A stretch of 64,000 nucleotides of DNA from Petroclostridium xylanilyticum (GCF_002252565.1 NZ_NPML01000019.1:496001-560000); one strand, 5' to 3'. Counted from the first letter of the stretch, positions 1 to 11,977 are shown. The notes: generated by a model not told the origin, from the letters alone. Program-made: numbers and translations.

Positions 1-673
1 TTACTACACACGAACATAGGTTTTTCACTACGTTTCCTATCGTATCTAATACCTTCTGGTTAATAAAACTCCTTCCTAACTGGTTATTAATCTTTTCAGG
101 ATATCCATCCTTATTTAGAAATATTACCATACAGAATCCCAGATCAAATCTGATATCCAGAAGCTCTTCGTATTTTAAAGTTTTGATTTTTTCCGTATCT
201 CCAAAAATCATCGAATAAGCAAATTCAGATTCTATCAAAGGGATAATATTATTTAGCTTTTCTACCAGTTCCAGTTCCCGTTTCCTTTTTTTCCGTTCTT
301 CCTCAATCTGTTGAATCATTTGATTGATGGTGTTTACCAGTTTATCCCGTTTTACAGGCTTTAGCAGGTAATCTTCTACCCCCAATGCAATTGCTTGCTG
401 GGCAAAATTAAAATAGTCATAGGCAGATATAACAACAAACCTGGTGTTAGGAAAGGTCTTTACAATTTGTTCAATTGCTTCAATTCCATTAATACCGGGC
501 ATTTTTATATCCATCAGTACAATATCCGGCCTTAATTCATGGCATTTTTCTATTGCCTGTCTCCCATTCTCCGCTTCTTCAATTATACCTACACTGCCAA
601 TGTTTTTTTCTATGATTACTCTAAAAGCCTGCCGTTCTATAGGTTCATCATCGGCTATTAGTATCTTGTACAT
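1..673 (-). CDS. YesN-type response regulator (N-terminal part; C-terminus lies beyond the window)
   Basis: This is the receiver part of a two-component regulator that is expected to bind DNA and switch on sugar-uptake genes when phosphorylated. The start ATG has a GAGGTG ribosome-binding site four bases upstream. Residues 1-120 form a CheY-like receiver: acidic pocket D8-D9, phospho-acceptor D55 in LMDIKMPG, and the conserved lysine in DYLLKPVK near residue 105. A helical linker follows, and the frame stays open to base 1, so about 224 residues are visible. The family (YesN/AraC type) normally ends in an AraC helix-turn-helix; that part is not in the window, so the output domain is inferred. 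It follows a sensor kinase and a sugar-binding protein gene in the same orientation and is almost certainly their partner. Confidence 0.9.
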   Translation of the reverse strand, partial: MYKILIADDEPIERQAFRVIIEKNIGSVGIIEEAENGRQAIEKCHELRPDIVLMDIKMPGINGIEAIEQIVKTFPNTRFVVISAYDYFNFAQQAIALGVEDYLLKPVKRDKLVNTINQMIQQIEEERKKRKRELELVEKLNNIIPLIESEFAYSMIFGDTEKIKTLKYEELLDIRFDLGFCMVIFLNKDGYPEKINNQLGRSFINQKVLDTIGNVVKNLCSCVV

Positions 674-779
674 AATGCACCTCTTCACCTTCCTCTATTA
701 TTTCCCGGGAAATTATTACATTCGACATAAATCCCTTACTCCGTTATATCTTATAAGCTATATTTTTCAATGAACAATC

Positions 780-2258
780 TTAAATTGTTATCGCAGGTAA
801 CAGCAGAACTACCCTTGTCCCCTTTCCTTCTTCACTGTCTATCCTGATTACATCTTCTATACCATAAAAGATTCTTAACCTTTTTATGACATTTTCCATT
901 CCTATCCCTGTTTCTTTTATCCCTTTACAATTATTTTTTCTACTACATTCAAGTATTTTTCCTATAGTTTCCTTATTCATGCCCGGCCCATTGTCTGACA
1001 CTTCCACTTCAACTCTGTCACTCTTTTTAGCTATATTAATCGTTATTATTCCTCTTCCCTCCTTCCTTTCCACTCCGTGTATAAATGCATTTTCTACAAT
1101 GGGCTGAAGGATCAAGGAGGGTACTGCTAACTCTAACCCTCTCTCATCAATATTCATTTCAATTTGCACTCTTTCACCAAACCGGGCTTTTTGAATGTTG
1201 ATATACTCCTTAAGGTTATCTATCTCTTCCTGGAGAGTAACAGGGCGATCTATCTTTCTCAGATTGTACCGCAACAGGTCCGCTACTGACTCTATGAGAG
1301 AACAGGTTCTATCTGCACCTTCCAACATAGCTGTCTGTGCTACTGTACTTAAAGTATTAAACAAAAAATGGGGATTAATCTGTGATTGAAGCGTTTTCAA
1401 TTCTGCTTCCCTTAATAAACCGCTTATCCTTAGATTCTCTGCTTCCTGTTTATGTAGTTCAACCTCAATTTCCGCCTTATCCTTAATATCTTCAACCAGT
1501 CTTTTAATACTGGAACTCATGGCATAAAATGTCCTGCCTAAAATGTCTATTTCTTCTTCTCCCGTGTTGTCAATTTGCTCAATTTCAAAATCTCCTTGCG
1601 AAATTTTACCTGCTGCTCCTACCAGTCTGTTGATAGGTCTGACAATATTTTTGGTCGACCATAGTGCAAAAATCACACTGAATAATGCTGCGCTTAATAT
1701 GGATATAACTGTTAATCTTTCCGCATATTTTATTCTTTCCCTTAATCCCCTGTACAGCTCATTACTCTGGTTTAACTGGGCAAATATTAATGTCCTCATA
1801 TGTTCATCAATAAACCCGGCGATCTTGTCTGCCTCGTTAAAATGATAGATGTACTTTTCATAGTCTCTGGCACGATTGGACCATACTGCCGCATCAGCTT
1901 CTTCTGTATAGCTATTAACCATTCTCAAAATTTTATAAAAATTCAGTGCATACCGTTCATCTATAGCCTCAATGCCTTTTCCAGCAACATAACTGTATAA
2001 GGTAGAAAGACGTTGACTGTATTGGTTGTAATTTTTCTCGGATGGATCTGCCAGATAGGCTTCTAATGTATTGTTTAATTCTACAACACTATTAGACATG
2101 TCATTAAGATATATAATACTATTTAATACACTGCTAAAACGAATGGATGTCACCGATGCCACATAGTAGGATATTACGCTGATTATGCTCATAAACAAGA
2201 TAACCGCTATAAAGAATACTATTAATTTTGTCCTGATTGAATTAAGCCTTATTTTCAT
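780..2258 (-). CDS. Sensor histidine kinase, YesM/LytS type
   Basis: This membrane sensor kinase phosphorylates the adjacent response regulator. Residues 11-34 form the first membrane helix. An extracytoplasmic sensor loop of about 145 residues follows, then a second helix at 182-200 and a HAMP linker around 205-260. The His_kinase domain carries the phospho-acceptor H297 in NPHFLFNTL, and the C-terminal HATPase has an N-box (ENAFIHG) and G-box (DNGPGM). At 492 residues the length is normal for the group. GAGGAG lies five bases before the ATG. Its stop is two bases from the coding frame of the upstream sugar-binding protein, and the regulator follows after about 100 bp, so the three genes look like one operon. 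The ligand is not directly readable; sensing through the partner binding protein is inferred. Confidence 0.93.
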   Translation of the reverse strand: MKIRLNSIRTKLIVFFIAVILFMSIISVISYYVASVTSIRFSSVLNSIIYLNDMSNSVVELNNTLEAYLADPSEKNYNQYSQRLSTLYSYVAGKGIEAIDERYALNFYKILRMVNSYTEEADAAVWSNRARDYEKYIYHFNEADKIAGFIDEHMRTLIFAQLNQSNELYRGLRERIKYAERLTVISILSAALFSVIFALWSTKNIVRPINRLVGAAGKISQGDFEIEQIDNTGEEEIDILGRTFYAMSSSIKRLVEDIKDKAEIEVELHKQEAENLRISGLLREAELKTLQSQINPHFLFNTLSTVAQTAMLEGADRTCSLIESVADLLRYNLRKIDRPVTLQEEIDNLKEYINIQKARFGERVQIEMNIDERGLELAVPSLILQPIVENAFIHGVERKEGRGIITINIAKKSDRVEVEVSDNGPGMNKETIGKILECSRKNNCKGIKETGIGMENVIKRLRIFYGIEDVIRIDSEEGKGTRVVLLLPAITI

Positions 2259-2260
2259 TA

Positions 2261-3247
2261 TTACTCCTCAACCGTCTTTTGATAGTCTTGTACATTATGT
2301 TTTGTAATGGGTTCTACCGGCGTATGGATAGATGCTGGAATGCTTTTTCCCTTTTTAAAATCATACATTCTCTTTACCGCCTCATTGCCCATCTTATATG
2401 GTTGCTGTGCTAGCGTAGCATCTACTACTTCCTGCTTTATATATTCCAAAGTGTCCGGCAAATCGTCAAATCCCACAATTTTTACCCGCCCTTGCAGTCC
2501 TCTGCTTACTACTACCCTGGCTGCTCCTATAGGGTCTAACGAGCTAGTACAATATAGCGCATCAACATTATTATTTGCTAAAATAAACTGTGCTTTTTCA
2601 GTTGCACCTAATAAAGAGATATTGGAAGATTGAATATCTACTATATTTATATTTGGATATCTTTCCATTACACTCTTAAATCCATCTACTCTCTGTTTTA
2701 AATTAGCAGGCTCAAAATTACCTGTAATAATTCCTACATTACCTTTGCCTTTTAACAGCTGTGCTAAAATCTTTCCCGCCTGTGTGCCTGCGTCATAATT
2801 ATCCGTACCCACATAGGATATTCTCTTACTTTTAGGAGCATCGGTATCTATGGTTATTACAGGTATCCCTTTCTCTATCGCCTTGTTAATTACAGGCATA
2901 AATTGCTGCTCATCAAATACGTGGGTTATAATTCCGTCTACTTTTACTGCTATGGCAATTTCAATTAACCTTAACTCTTCTGTAAGGTTGCTTTCTGTCG
3001 GCCCGGTATATTCCAAAGTTACTCCTATTTCATTTGCTGCATCTTCTGCTCCTTTTCTCACCCGCTCCCAGTAGGGATTACCAAGAGAATGAGAAATTAA
3101 TGTAAAGTAATATCTTTCGTTAAACTTATTTAGATCATATTTCTTATTCTCAGTATTATTCTTATGAAAAGAAAAAAGAAAATTATATAAAAATATCAAT
3201 GCAACTAAAGGAAGTAATATTATAATTGAAAGAATTAACTTTTTCAC
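2261..3247 (-). CDS. Membrane-anchored sugar-binding protein of a three-component sensor (RbsB/XylFII-like)
   Basis: A type I periplasmic-binding-protein fold (Peripla_BP_4, ribose/xylose-binding group) lies behind one N-terminal membrane helix, residues 4-24 of the chosen start. Typical segments are visible: YYFTLISHSLGNPYW, the VDGIITHVFD loop, GIPVITIDTDAP and VGTDNYDAG. I chose the GTG start at 3247 because AGAGGGA lies ten bases upstream; an ATG at 3301 adds 18 residues without a good site. No permease or ATPase gene is next to it; a kinase and regulator are. This resembles the XylFII-LytS-YesN arrangement described in Clostridium, where the binding protein is a co-sensor and not a transport component. 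The sugar is unknown. Confidence 0.85.
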   Translation of the reverse strand: MKKLILSIIILLPLVALIFLYNFLFSFHKNNTENKKYDLNKFNERYYFTLISHSLGNPYWERVRKGAEDAANEIGVTLEYTGPTESNLTEELRLIEIAIAVKVDGIITHVFDEQQFMPVINKAIEKGIPVITIDTDAPKSKRISYVGTDNYDAGTQAGKILAQLLKGKGNVGIITGNFEPANLKQRVDGFKSVMERYPNINIVDIQSSNISLLGATEKAQFILANNNVDALYCTSSLDPIGAARVVVSRGLQGRVKIVGFDDLPDTLEYIKQEVVDATLAQQPYKMGNEAVKRMYDFKKGKSIPASIHTPVEPITKHNVQDYQKTVEE

Positions 3248-3419
3248 AACGCAACTGTCCCTCTTTATCGATACTATATACTGTAATAAATTGTTTACCA
3301 TTTAAGGATGCCCCACTGTGCTGCCTCTACAAATATGATTTATATTATATTTAGTTTTACTGTTGGACATCTATAGTATTCCCTAAAAATAAAATGACTA
3401 TAAAATAAAACAGACATTA

Positions 3420-4802
3420 CTATTCCATTTGTGGTTCGGCTGAATAGCCCTCCTGGTGCTTTTGTTCCAAATGCCTTAACTCCATAAAGAGCAAAATTCC
3501 TGTCAATACGGAAGAGCCAAGATCAGAAACCGGACCCGCAAGCAATATACCATTTAAGCCAAGATTAAAAATTCTGGGTAATATCAGCACTGCAGGAATT
3601 AAAATAATCACCTGCCTGGACAGACTTAAAAACATTGCTTTCTTTGGCTTTCCAACCGCCTGGAAGTAGTTAGCACCAACAATTTGGAAGCCGATAATGG
3701 GCAAAAATATCAAGAAAATCCGTAAAGCCCGGGCGCCTAATTTGATCAGTTCTTTGTCCGCCCGGTTAAATAAAGCAATCAGTTGTGCCGGAAATAATTG
3801 GATTACTACAAATCCTAAAGAAACCACTACTGTTGCGGCTATAATGGCTAATTTCAACGTTTCCTTCACCCGGTCAAACTTTTGAGCACCATAATTATAT
3901 CCAATAATTGGCTGAGCACCCTGATTTATTCCAAATATAGGCATCAATATCAACATTGTAACACTGTTCAGCACTCCCATGGCTGAAACTGCTACATCTC
4001 CGCCATAGTAAGTTAGGCTATTGTTTATAATAGCACTTAAAAGACTGGCAGCCAGCTGCATAGCAAAGGGGGCAGAACCAATGGCACAAATTTTGCCTAC
4101 AACAGGTAGCTGTAATTTCATATTCTTTACACGAATCTTTAATAAACTTTTACCGCCAAAGAAATAATAAAGTACCCATATTGCAGATACTGCCATGGAG
4201 ATAATAGTAGCAAGTGCCGCTCCCTGGATTCCCCAGTCAAAAATGAATATGAAGACAGGATCAAGAATGGTATTTAAGACAGCTCCAATTAACATGGTAA
4301 TCATGGCAATTTTAGGGTTACCTTCTGCACGAATAAAATTATTCATACCAAAGCCCACAGCCTGGAATACTGTTCCCCATAAAATAATGCGCATGTATTC
4401 TCTGGCATAAGGCAATACCACCTCACTGGCACCAAACAGCTGCAGCAAAGGATCAATAAAAATCAGTCCGACCACGGAAAGAATAGCCGCTGTACCGATT
4501 AATAGTATCATTCCATGGGCAGCAATTGTTTCTGCTTCCTCTTTCCTTTGTTCCCCTAATTTGATAGAAATCAAGGATGTAGAACCAATACCTATCAACA
4601 TTGCAAATGCCATTATAACAATCATAAAAGGAAATCCGATGGTGACTCCCGCAATCCCTAGAGAACCGACGCCATTTCCTATAAAAATTCTATCCACTAC
4701 ATTATATAGCGCATTTACCAGCATTCCGACTATTGCAGGAATAGAAAATTTCAATAATAACCTTGAAACTTTTTCTTCTCCCAGTTGTTTTGAACGGTCC
4801 AT
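3420..4802 (-). CDS. MATE family efflux transporter
   Basis: Multidrug and toxin extrusion pump exporting cationic compounds or drugs in exchange for Na+ or H+. About 460 residues with twelve predicted membrane helices arranged as two MatE repeats. The N-terminal half carries RIFIGNGVGSLGIAG after the first helix, and PIFGINQGAQPIIGYNYGA marks the second half, both typical of the MepA-like branch. Two ATG codons are adjacent at 4805 and 4802; the second is six bases from the GGAGG site and is preferred. It lies 11 bp downstream of a MarR repressor gene on the same strand, which strongly suggests a repressor-pump operon controlled by the palindrome at 5290-5326. The exported substrate cannot be told from sequence. 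Confidence 0.93.
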   Translation of the reverse strand: MDRSKQLGEEKVSRLLLKFSIPAIVGMLVNALYNVVDRIFIGNGVGSLGIAGVTIGFPFMIVIMAFAMLIGIGSTSLISIKLGEQRKEEAETIAAHGMILLIGTAAILSVVGLIFIDPLLQLFGASEVVLPYAREYMRIILWGTVFQAVGFGMNNFIRAEGNPKIAMITMLIGAVLNTILDPVFIFIFDWGIQGAALATIISMAVSAIWVLYYFFGGKSLLKIRVKNMKLQLPVVGKICAIGSAPFAMQLAASLLSAIINNSLTYYGGDVAVSAMGVLNSVTMLILMPIFGINQGAQPIIGYNYGAQKFDRVKETLKLAIIAATVVVSLGFVVIQLFPAQLIALFNRADKELIKLGARALRIFLIFLPIIGFQIVGANYFQAVGKPKKAMFLSLSRQVIILIPAVLILPRIFNLGLNGILLAGPVSDLGSSVLTGILLFMELRHLEQKHQEGYSAEPQME

Positions 4803-4813
4803 CATGTACCTCC

Positions 4814-5260
4814 TTACAATCTTTTTATTAAATCTACTACATACTTCAAGCTTTTTACTAATTCATCTACTTCCTCTTCAGGTATTGGTTCAAATAAGCG
4901 CATAAAATTACGCTCATATGCCTGTATTTTAAGGTCCAAATACTCCATACCTTCTTTTGTCAAAGATAACCATGTTTTTCTGCGGTCGTGGGGGTCCCGC
5001 TCTCTGCGAACCAAATTCATACCTTCCAGTGAATCAATTAATGTAGTAAGGCTTCCTTTACGCATATCCATACACTTTCCTAAATCAGTAGGCAATATTT
5101 TTTCCTTTTTTTTAATAATAAACATTGCTTTTATCTGACTTTTATTACATCTAGGCCGAATATTATCATCCTGGTGAAAACCGACTGCAAATTTTTGATG
5201 GTATAAAGGTATAAATTCAAAAAGCAGGCTATTTACTTCTTTCACTTTTTCATCCTTCAC
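4814..5260 (-). CDS. MarR family transcriptional regulator
   Basis: Winged-helix repressor of 148 residues. The recognition region is seen in KILPTDLGKCMDMRKGSLTTLIDSLEGMNLVRRERDPHD (given here only as positions about 61-100 for reading), followed by the basic wing RRKTWLSLTKEGMEYL. The start is GTG with AAGGTG five bases upstream. It is the first gene of a two-gene unit with the MATE pump, and a perfect inverted repeat overlaps its own promoter, so negative autoregulation relieved by an exported compound is the natural model. The function is inferred from family and context. Confidence 0.9.
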   Translation of the reverse strand: MKDEKVKEVNSLLFEFIPLYHQKFAVGFHQDDNIRPRCNKSQIKAMFIIKKKEKILPTDLGKCMDMRKGSLTTLIDSLEGMNLVRRERDPHDRRKTWLSLTKEGMEYLDLKIQAYERNFMRLFEPIPEEEVDELVKSLKYVVDLIKRL

Positions 5261-5289
5261 ATTTTCACCTTCAATCTAATGTTAAATAA

Positions 5290-5343
5290 ATTAGTTAGAA
5301 TTCTTACTATTAGAATTCTAACTAATAATATAAAAAAAATCAA
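5290..5343 (-). promoter_or_regulatory. marR promoter with overlapping palindromic operator
   Basis: Minus-strand promoter with -35 TTGATT (5338-5343), a 17-bp spacer and -10 TAGAAT (5315-5320). A perfect inverted repeat of 14-bp arms (5290-5303 and 5313-5326, core TTAGTTAGAATTC, 9-bp loop) covers the -10 element, and it also contains the self-complementary TTAGAATTCTAA. This is where a MarR dimer would be expected to bind and block the operon. Confidence 0.65.
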
Positions 5344-5380
5344 TATAAATTTTTAACAAATACTATTTTTTTATTACCTT

Positions 5381-5718
5381 TACTGAACTTACGCAAAAGA
5401 ATTTAAGATAAGGTATATCAGGACTTTGATACTTAAATAGGGTTGTAAAGGTTGTTGCAGTAGGATTTCCACTATTTGCAGATATGTTATGTATACCTGG
5501 TATGGTATATTTTTTGGTTAAACTTCTAATTTTTTACAGGACATCGTCCAAGTTAAGGTAAATAATGTTGTGTACATTATTAATGTATCATCAAAAGATG
5601 CTAAAAGTAAACAGGTAAATCATGTTACAAACCCAATAGCAACAACCATTTGGAATAAATTAAGTGTCTGATATATTTATTTTTCAAGGCTCTTAGAGTT
5701 TTGCGTGAGTACTGTTAG
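5381..5718. mobile_element. Degenerate insertion-sequence remnant
   Basis: The two ends are related inverted repeats: TACTGAACTTACGCAAAAG at 5381-5399 and, inverted, AGTACTCACGCAAAAC at about 5696-5715. A short open frame read on the plus strand stops at 5671 and could be the tail of a transposase, but it has no start. Only about 340 bp remain, so this would be an internally deleted copy. The IS family is not identified. Apart from this and the marR operator I see nothing else in the 600 bp between the two transporter genes. Confidence 0.35.
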
Positions 5719-5867
5719 TAAATAGTATATAATGGCCAAATTTACGCTGCATATTTTGTGGACTTTTTTGTTTTGTTTTGATGTAAATTTGCAGGAATAT
5801 TGTAATAATTGTAGAATATCTATTAAAGAAAGTATGAATCCTTGCAGTTAAATTCTATATAATTAAG

Positions 5868-7259
5868 GTGAAAAAATTGTATAGTCATATTGAGTCCTGC
5901 AAAACTAATGCAGATACAATTGAAATTGATAGGTCAACTATAAGAAAAAATATTATCTCCCTTGCATGGCCATCAGTAACTGAATTAATTCTGGTAACCC
6001 TATGTGAAATGATAGATATGATGATGGTAGGAAAGCTCGGACCTTATGCCATCACTGCCGTTGGGCTTACCAGCCAACCTAAATTTGTTATGCTTTCAGT
6101 GTTTCTGGCTTTAAATGTAGGCGTAACTGCCCTGGTAGCCAGACTTAAAGGTGAAAACAATGTCAAAGAAGCAAATGCTGTAGTACGCCAGGCTTTAGTT
6201 TTATCTCTTTTATTTGCTATTCTGGTATCTATATTAGGCGTTATTTTTTCAAAAAATATGATTGTCTTGATGGGAGGGGAACCGGATACTATCCAACCGG
6301 GTACAGATTATTTCAGAATCCTGATGGGTGGATTTATATTCACAGCCATTTCCTTATGTATCTCTGCTGCACTAAGGGGTGCAGGAAATACAAGAGCCGC
6401 TATGCGCTTTAACATTACTGCCAATGTCATAAACGTTGTATTCAATTACCTTTTGATTTATGGAAAATTCGGATTTCCAGCATTAGGTGTAAGCGGCGCT
6501 GCAATAGCTACAATAATCGGCTGGTCTGCAGCATCCATTATGGCATTAATCACTATAATCAGAGGAGATAACTATATTTTTATATCCCTTAAAGATAATT
6601 ATAAACCTAACCTGAAAATTATTAAAAGGATTGTAAGAATCGGATTACCGGCTGCAGGAGAGCAGTTTGCTCTCAGGGCAGGATTGTTACTATATGTAAG
6701 GACAGTATCAAGCCTTGGTACAGTTGTATATGCTACGCATCAAATATCTATAAATATACTTGGCCTTTCCTTTATGAATGGTCAGGCATTTGGTATTGCT
6801 GCAACATCCCTTATCGGTCAAAGCCTGGGGCAGAAACGACCTGACCTGGCAAAGACGTACGCGATTGAGACAAGACGCCTGGGTTCACTAGTATCTACCC
6901 TAATTGCTACCTGCTTCTTTTTCTTTGGTGAACAACTGGTTTCTCTATATACCAGTAATGCTGAAATAATAAAAAGTGGTGGTGTGGTATTAAAAATTGT
7001 AGCTTTACTCCAACCTTTCCAGTCTTCTTTCCTGATACTCTCCGGTGCATTAAGAGGTGCTGGAGATACTCGCTGGCCTGCAATTTCAACATTTATAGGA
7101 GTTTTAATCATCCGCCCCATCTTGTCTTTTATTTGTGTATTAATTTTTCATTGGGGACTGATCGGAGCATGGGTGGCATTGGTTAGTGACCAGTTATTAC
7201 GATTCGTATTGGTTTATTTCCGTTTCTTGTCGGGAAAATGGACTACAATTAAGGTATAG
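5868..7259 (+). CDS. MATE family efflux transporter (NorM-like)
   Basis: Second MATE pump, 463 residues, twelve membrane helices. The first helix region holds WPSVTELILVTLCEMIDMMMVGKLGP, which is the usual family entry segment at residues 33-58. The repeat signature ALRGAGNTRAAM occurs near residue 168 and its counterpart ALRGAGDTRWPA near 392, marking the internal duplication. The start is uncertain: GTG at 5868, or TTG at 5877, which has AGGTG six bases upstream. It is divergent from the marR operon and is a distant paralogue of the first pump, so the two may handle different compounds. A strong terminator follows at once, so it is transcribed alone. Confidence 0.92.
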   Translation: MKKLYSHIESCKTNADTIEIDRSTIRKNIISLAWPSVTELILVTLCEMIDMMMVGKLGPYAITAVGLTSQPKFVMLSVFLALNVGVTALVARLKGENNVKEANAVVRQALVLSLLFAILVSILGVIFSKNMIVLMGGEPDTIQPGTDYFRILMGGFIFTAISLCISAALRGAGNTRAAMRFNITANVINVVFNYLLIYGKFGFPALGVSGAAIATIIGWSAASIMALITIIRGDNYIFISLKDNYKPNLKIIKRIVRIGLPAAGEQFALRAGLLLYVRTVSSLGTVVYATHQISINILGLSFMNGQAFGIAATSLIGQSLGQKRPDLAKTYAIETRRLGSLVSTLIATCFFFFGEQLVSLYTSNAEIIKSGGVVLKIVALLQPFQSSFLILSGALRGAGDTRWPAISTFIGVLIIRPILSFICVLIFHWGLIGAWVALVSDQLLRFVLVYFRFLSGKWTTIKV

Positions 7260-7292
7260 ATATAGATTCAGATTTAGATTAAGGTTTGAGAT

Positions 7293-7328
7293 TGCTACTA
7301 CCTTGCAGGTAGTAGTAATTTTTTATTT
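7293..7328 (+). terminator. Rho-independent terminator of the second MATE gene
   Basis: Stem CTACTACC (7295-7302) pairs with GGTAGTAG (7308-7315) around TTGCA, followed by a T-rich run. It lies 36 bp after the stop codon. Confidence 0.85.
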
Positions 7329-7376
7329 GAAAAATCTTTAAATAAGTAAGTAATTTTAAATATTCTTTTGGAATAA

Positions 7377-7529
7377 TATATAAGTATTACTAAGTACTTT
7401 ACATTGTCTATTTTAGTTCACAGTTCACGGTCCACAGGATTTTCTTGGCTAATTTCTGTGAACTGAGAACTGTGAACCGTGAACAAAATAACAATAATGT
7501 AACATACTTAGTGTTATATATATATAGCA
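7377..7529. mobile_element. MITE-like palindromic element, copy 1
   Basis: This 153-bp element has long imperfect inverted arms. The left end TATATAAGTATTACTAAGTA is mirrored by a right end reading TATATATATAACACTAAGTA on the other strand, and the arms continue through GTTCAC/GTGAAC heptamers to a short central loop. A second copy at 54071-54221 differs by one substitution and a 2-bp indel in the terminal TA run. It contains no open frame. It fills most of the 326-bp gap between the MATE gene and the next gene. Confidence 0.7.
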
Positions 7530-7585
7530 CAAGAAGTTAATTTAATGTAACTGTAATAATTATATTAACTCCATGCCCCTTCCCT

Positions 7586-8242
7586 TTACCTGACGTACTT
7601 GTTCCAGTTTGTTGCTATGTGGAACAAATTAACTACATCCTGAAGGTTATAGTTTAAAATCTTGTCTATTTTTTCCTTACTTATTCGTTCGCCATACCCG
7701 GGTTCTTTTAAAATTCTTCCGAAGGTTTTTGCCAGGTTAGAACCACTTATCAATTCTCCATCCCTTTCAATTCCAAAAATCTTCTCCAGGTTTTTAAGTC
7801 CCGTTATAGCTCCCGTATACTTTAGATATTTTTTTTGCAAATCTACCAAGGAATAATTTTTTTCAATGTTAAATTTTATTTTATACTTTTTAAATAGAAA
7901 ATTAATAACTGAAAAATCATTTTCCCCTGCAAAAGTTATAATATATTTCTTTTGATTCGCTGTAAGTAAGTCCCTGGCTACATATAATATTTCACGGGCA
8001 TCTTGTTTATCCTGTATCATATACTGTATTGCTTCAATAGTATTTTTTTCTGAATTATACGTACAGGTTCCAAAAACACCGATACAAAGCGGTATTTTAT
8101 AGATAAAATGCTCCAAATCCAAATATAGTGCATTTTTAAATATATTTTTGTCTCCCTTTAGTTCGATGCAATGATCTATATCTATTTTTCCTGCATCCAG
8201 TGTCGTCTTGTTAATAATCATATCCAATCTCCATCTATTCAT
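7586..8242 (-). CDS. RNase H-like exonuclease domain protein (YprB-like, RNase_H_2)
   Basis: This 218-residue protein has the ribonuclease H-like fold of the YprB group, predicted 3'-5' exonucleases acting on nucleic acid with two metal ions. The acidic residues are in place: D and E in LYLDLEHF near residue 42, a conserved aspartate in FAGENDFSVINF, and the final aspartate in YNLQDVVNL near 205. The helical LKNLEKIFGI segment precedes the last motif, as in the family. I chose ATG 8242 because AGAAGG lies six bases upstream; an upstream in-frame GTG has no site. It stands alone between a repeat-filled gap and the rRNA operon terminator. The in vivo substrate is unknown. Confidence 0.8.
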   Translation of the reverse strand: MNRWRLDMIINKTTLDAGKIDIDHCIELKGDKNIFKNALYLDLEHFIYKIPLCIGVFGTCTYNSEKNTIEAIQYMIQDKQDAREILYVARDLLTANQKKYIITFAGENDFSVINFLFKKYKIKFNIEKNYSLVDLQKKYLKYTGAITGLKNLEKIFGIERDGELISGSNLAKTFGRILKEPGYGERISKEKIDKILNYNLQDVVNLFHIATNWNKYVR

Positions 8243-8332
8243 AGATTCCTTCTGCACTATTATATCATAAAAAATCTATTAACAAAGCCTCCCTGAAATA
8301 AGATTTTATTGTACATTAGATATGTACACAAC

Positions 8333-8366
8333 AAAAAGACATACCCAACTGGATATGTCTTTTTGA
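8333..8366 (-). terminator. rRNA operon terminator
   Basis: Stem AAAAAGACATA (8333-8343) pairs with TATGTCTTTTT (8354-8364). On the minus strand it ends in a T-run just after the 5S gene. Confidence 0.85.
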
Positions 8367-8370
8367 TCAG

Positions 8371-8487
8371 TTCCGGCAACGACCTACTTTCCCGGGAGGT
8401 CCCCCTCCAAGTATCATCGGCACGATGGAGCTTAACTACCGTGTTCGGAATGGGAACGGGTGTGTCCTCCATGTCATTGTCACCGGA
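8371..8487 (-). rRNA. rrf: 5S ribosomal RNA
   Basis: The minus strand begins TCCGGTGACAATGACATGG and carries the conserved CCGTTCCCATTCCGAACACG loop, ending with GTTGCCGGAA, giving a complete gene of about 117 nt. It is the last gene of the 16S-23S-5S operon. Small open frames on either strand here are artefacts. Confidence 0.95.
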
Positions 8488-8603
8488 TAATTCAACTGTG
8501 TTGATTTTTCGTTCACAGGTCACGGTTTGAATTCTTAACCTGCTCTTTTAATTGCCTCAGGTACTCTTTCTTGTTCACCAGCATGTTCCCCATTCACCTT
8601 TCT

Positions 8604-8635
8604 ACTGTGAACTGTGAACCATGAACTGTGAACTG
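8604..8635. repeat. YGTGAAC heptamer array in the 23S-5S spacer
   Basis: Four to five tandem heptamers of the form TGTGAAC or CATGAAC lie between the 5S and 23S genes. A short inverted partner (GTTCACAGGTCACGG) is at 8511-8525, so the transcript can fold back. Confidence 0.7.
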
Positions 8636-8756
8636 TTTCATGTACCTTCAAAATTAAACAATGCTTTGACATGAGGTTTTTGCAAAAACCTTCTTCATAT
8701 ATTCTTTCCCGCAATTAACCTCGTCCTTAATAATTATTCATTGTTAATTGCTTTCT

Positions 8757-11598
<2,842 letters not shown>

Positions 11599-11821
11599 CA
11601 TTTGTTTTAGTGTGGAGTGGGAAGTGGATAGTGGGGAGTTCCCTCCTCCAGTCCTTACTTCCTTATCCTTCACTTTTTGAACATTCTGGTGTTCTCCTGT
11701 TTTTAGAATTATATGAGTAAAGTTTTCCTTTGAAATTACAGTGTAATACAGTGTTCTCCACTGCAGTTACCCTATGATCTTTTCCTCATGTCTTTACATT
11801 GTTTAGTTTTCAAGGTACATT

Positions 11822-11898
<77 letters not shown>

Positions 11899-11901
11899 AT
11901 G

Positions 11902-11977
11902 TGGTGGAGATGAGGAGAATCGAACTCCTGACCCCCTGCTTGCAAGGCAGGTGCTCTCCCAGCTGAGCTACACCCCC
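11902..11977 (-). tRNA. tRNA-Ala (TGC)
   Basis: A 76-nt cloverleaf with anticodon TGC, 5' GGGGGTGTAGCTCAG and encoded CCA. It is the first tRNA after 16S, so the order is Ala then Ile. Confidence 0.97.
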
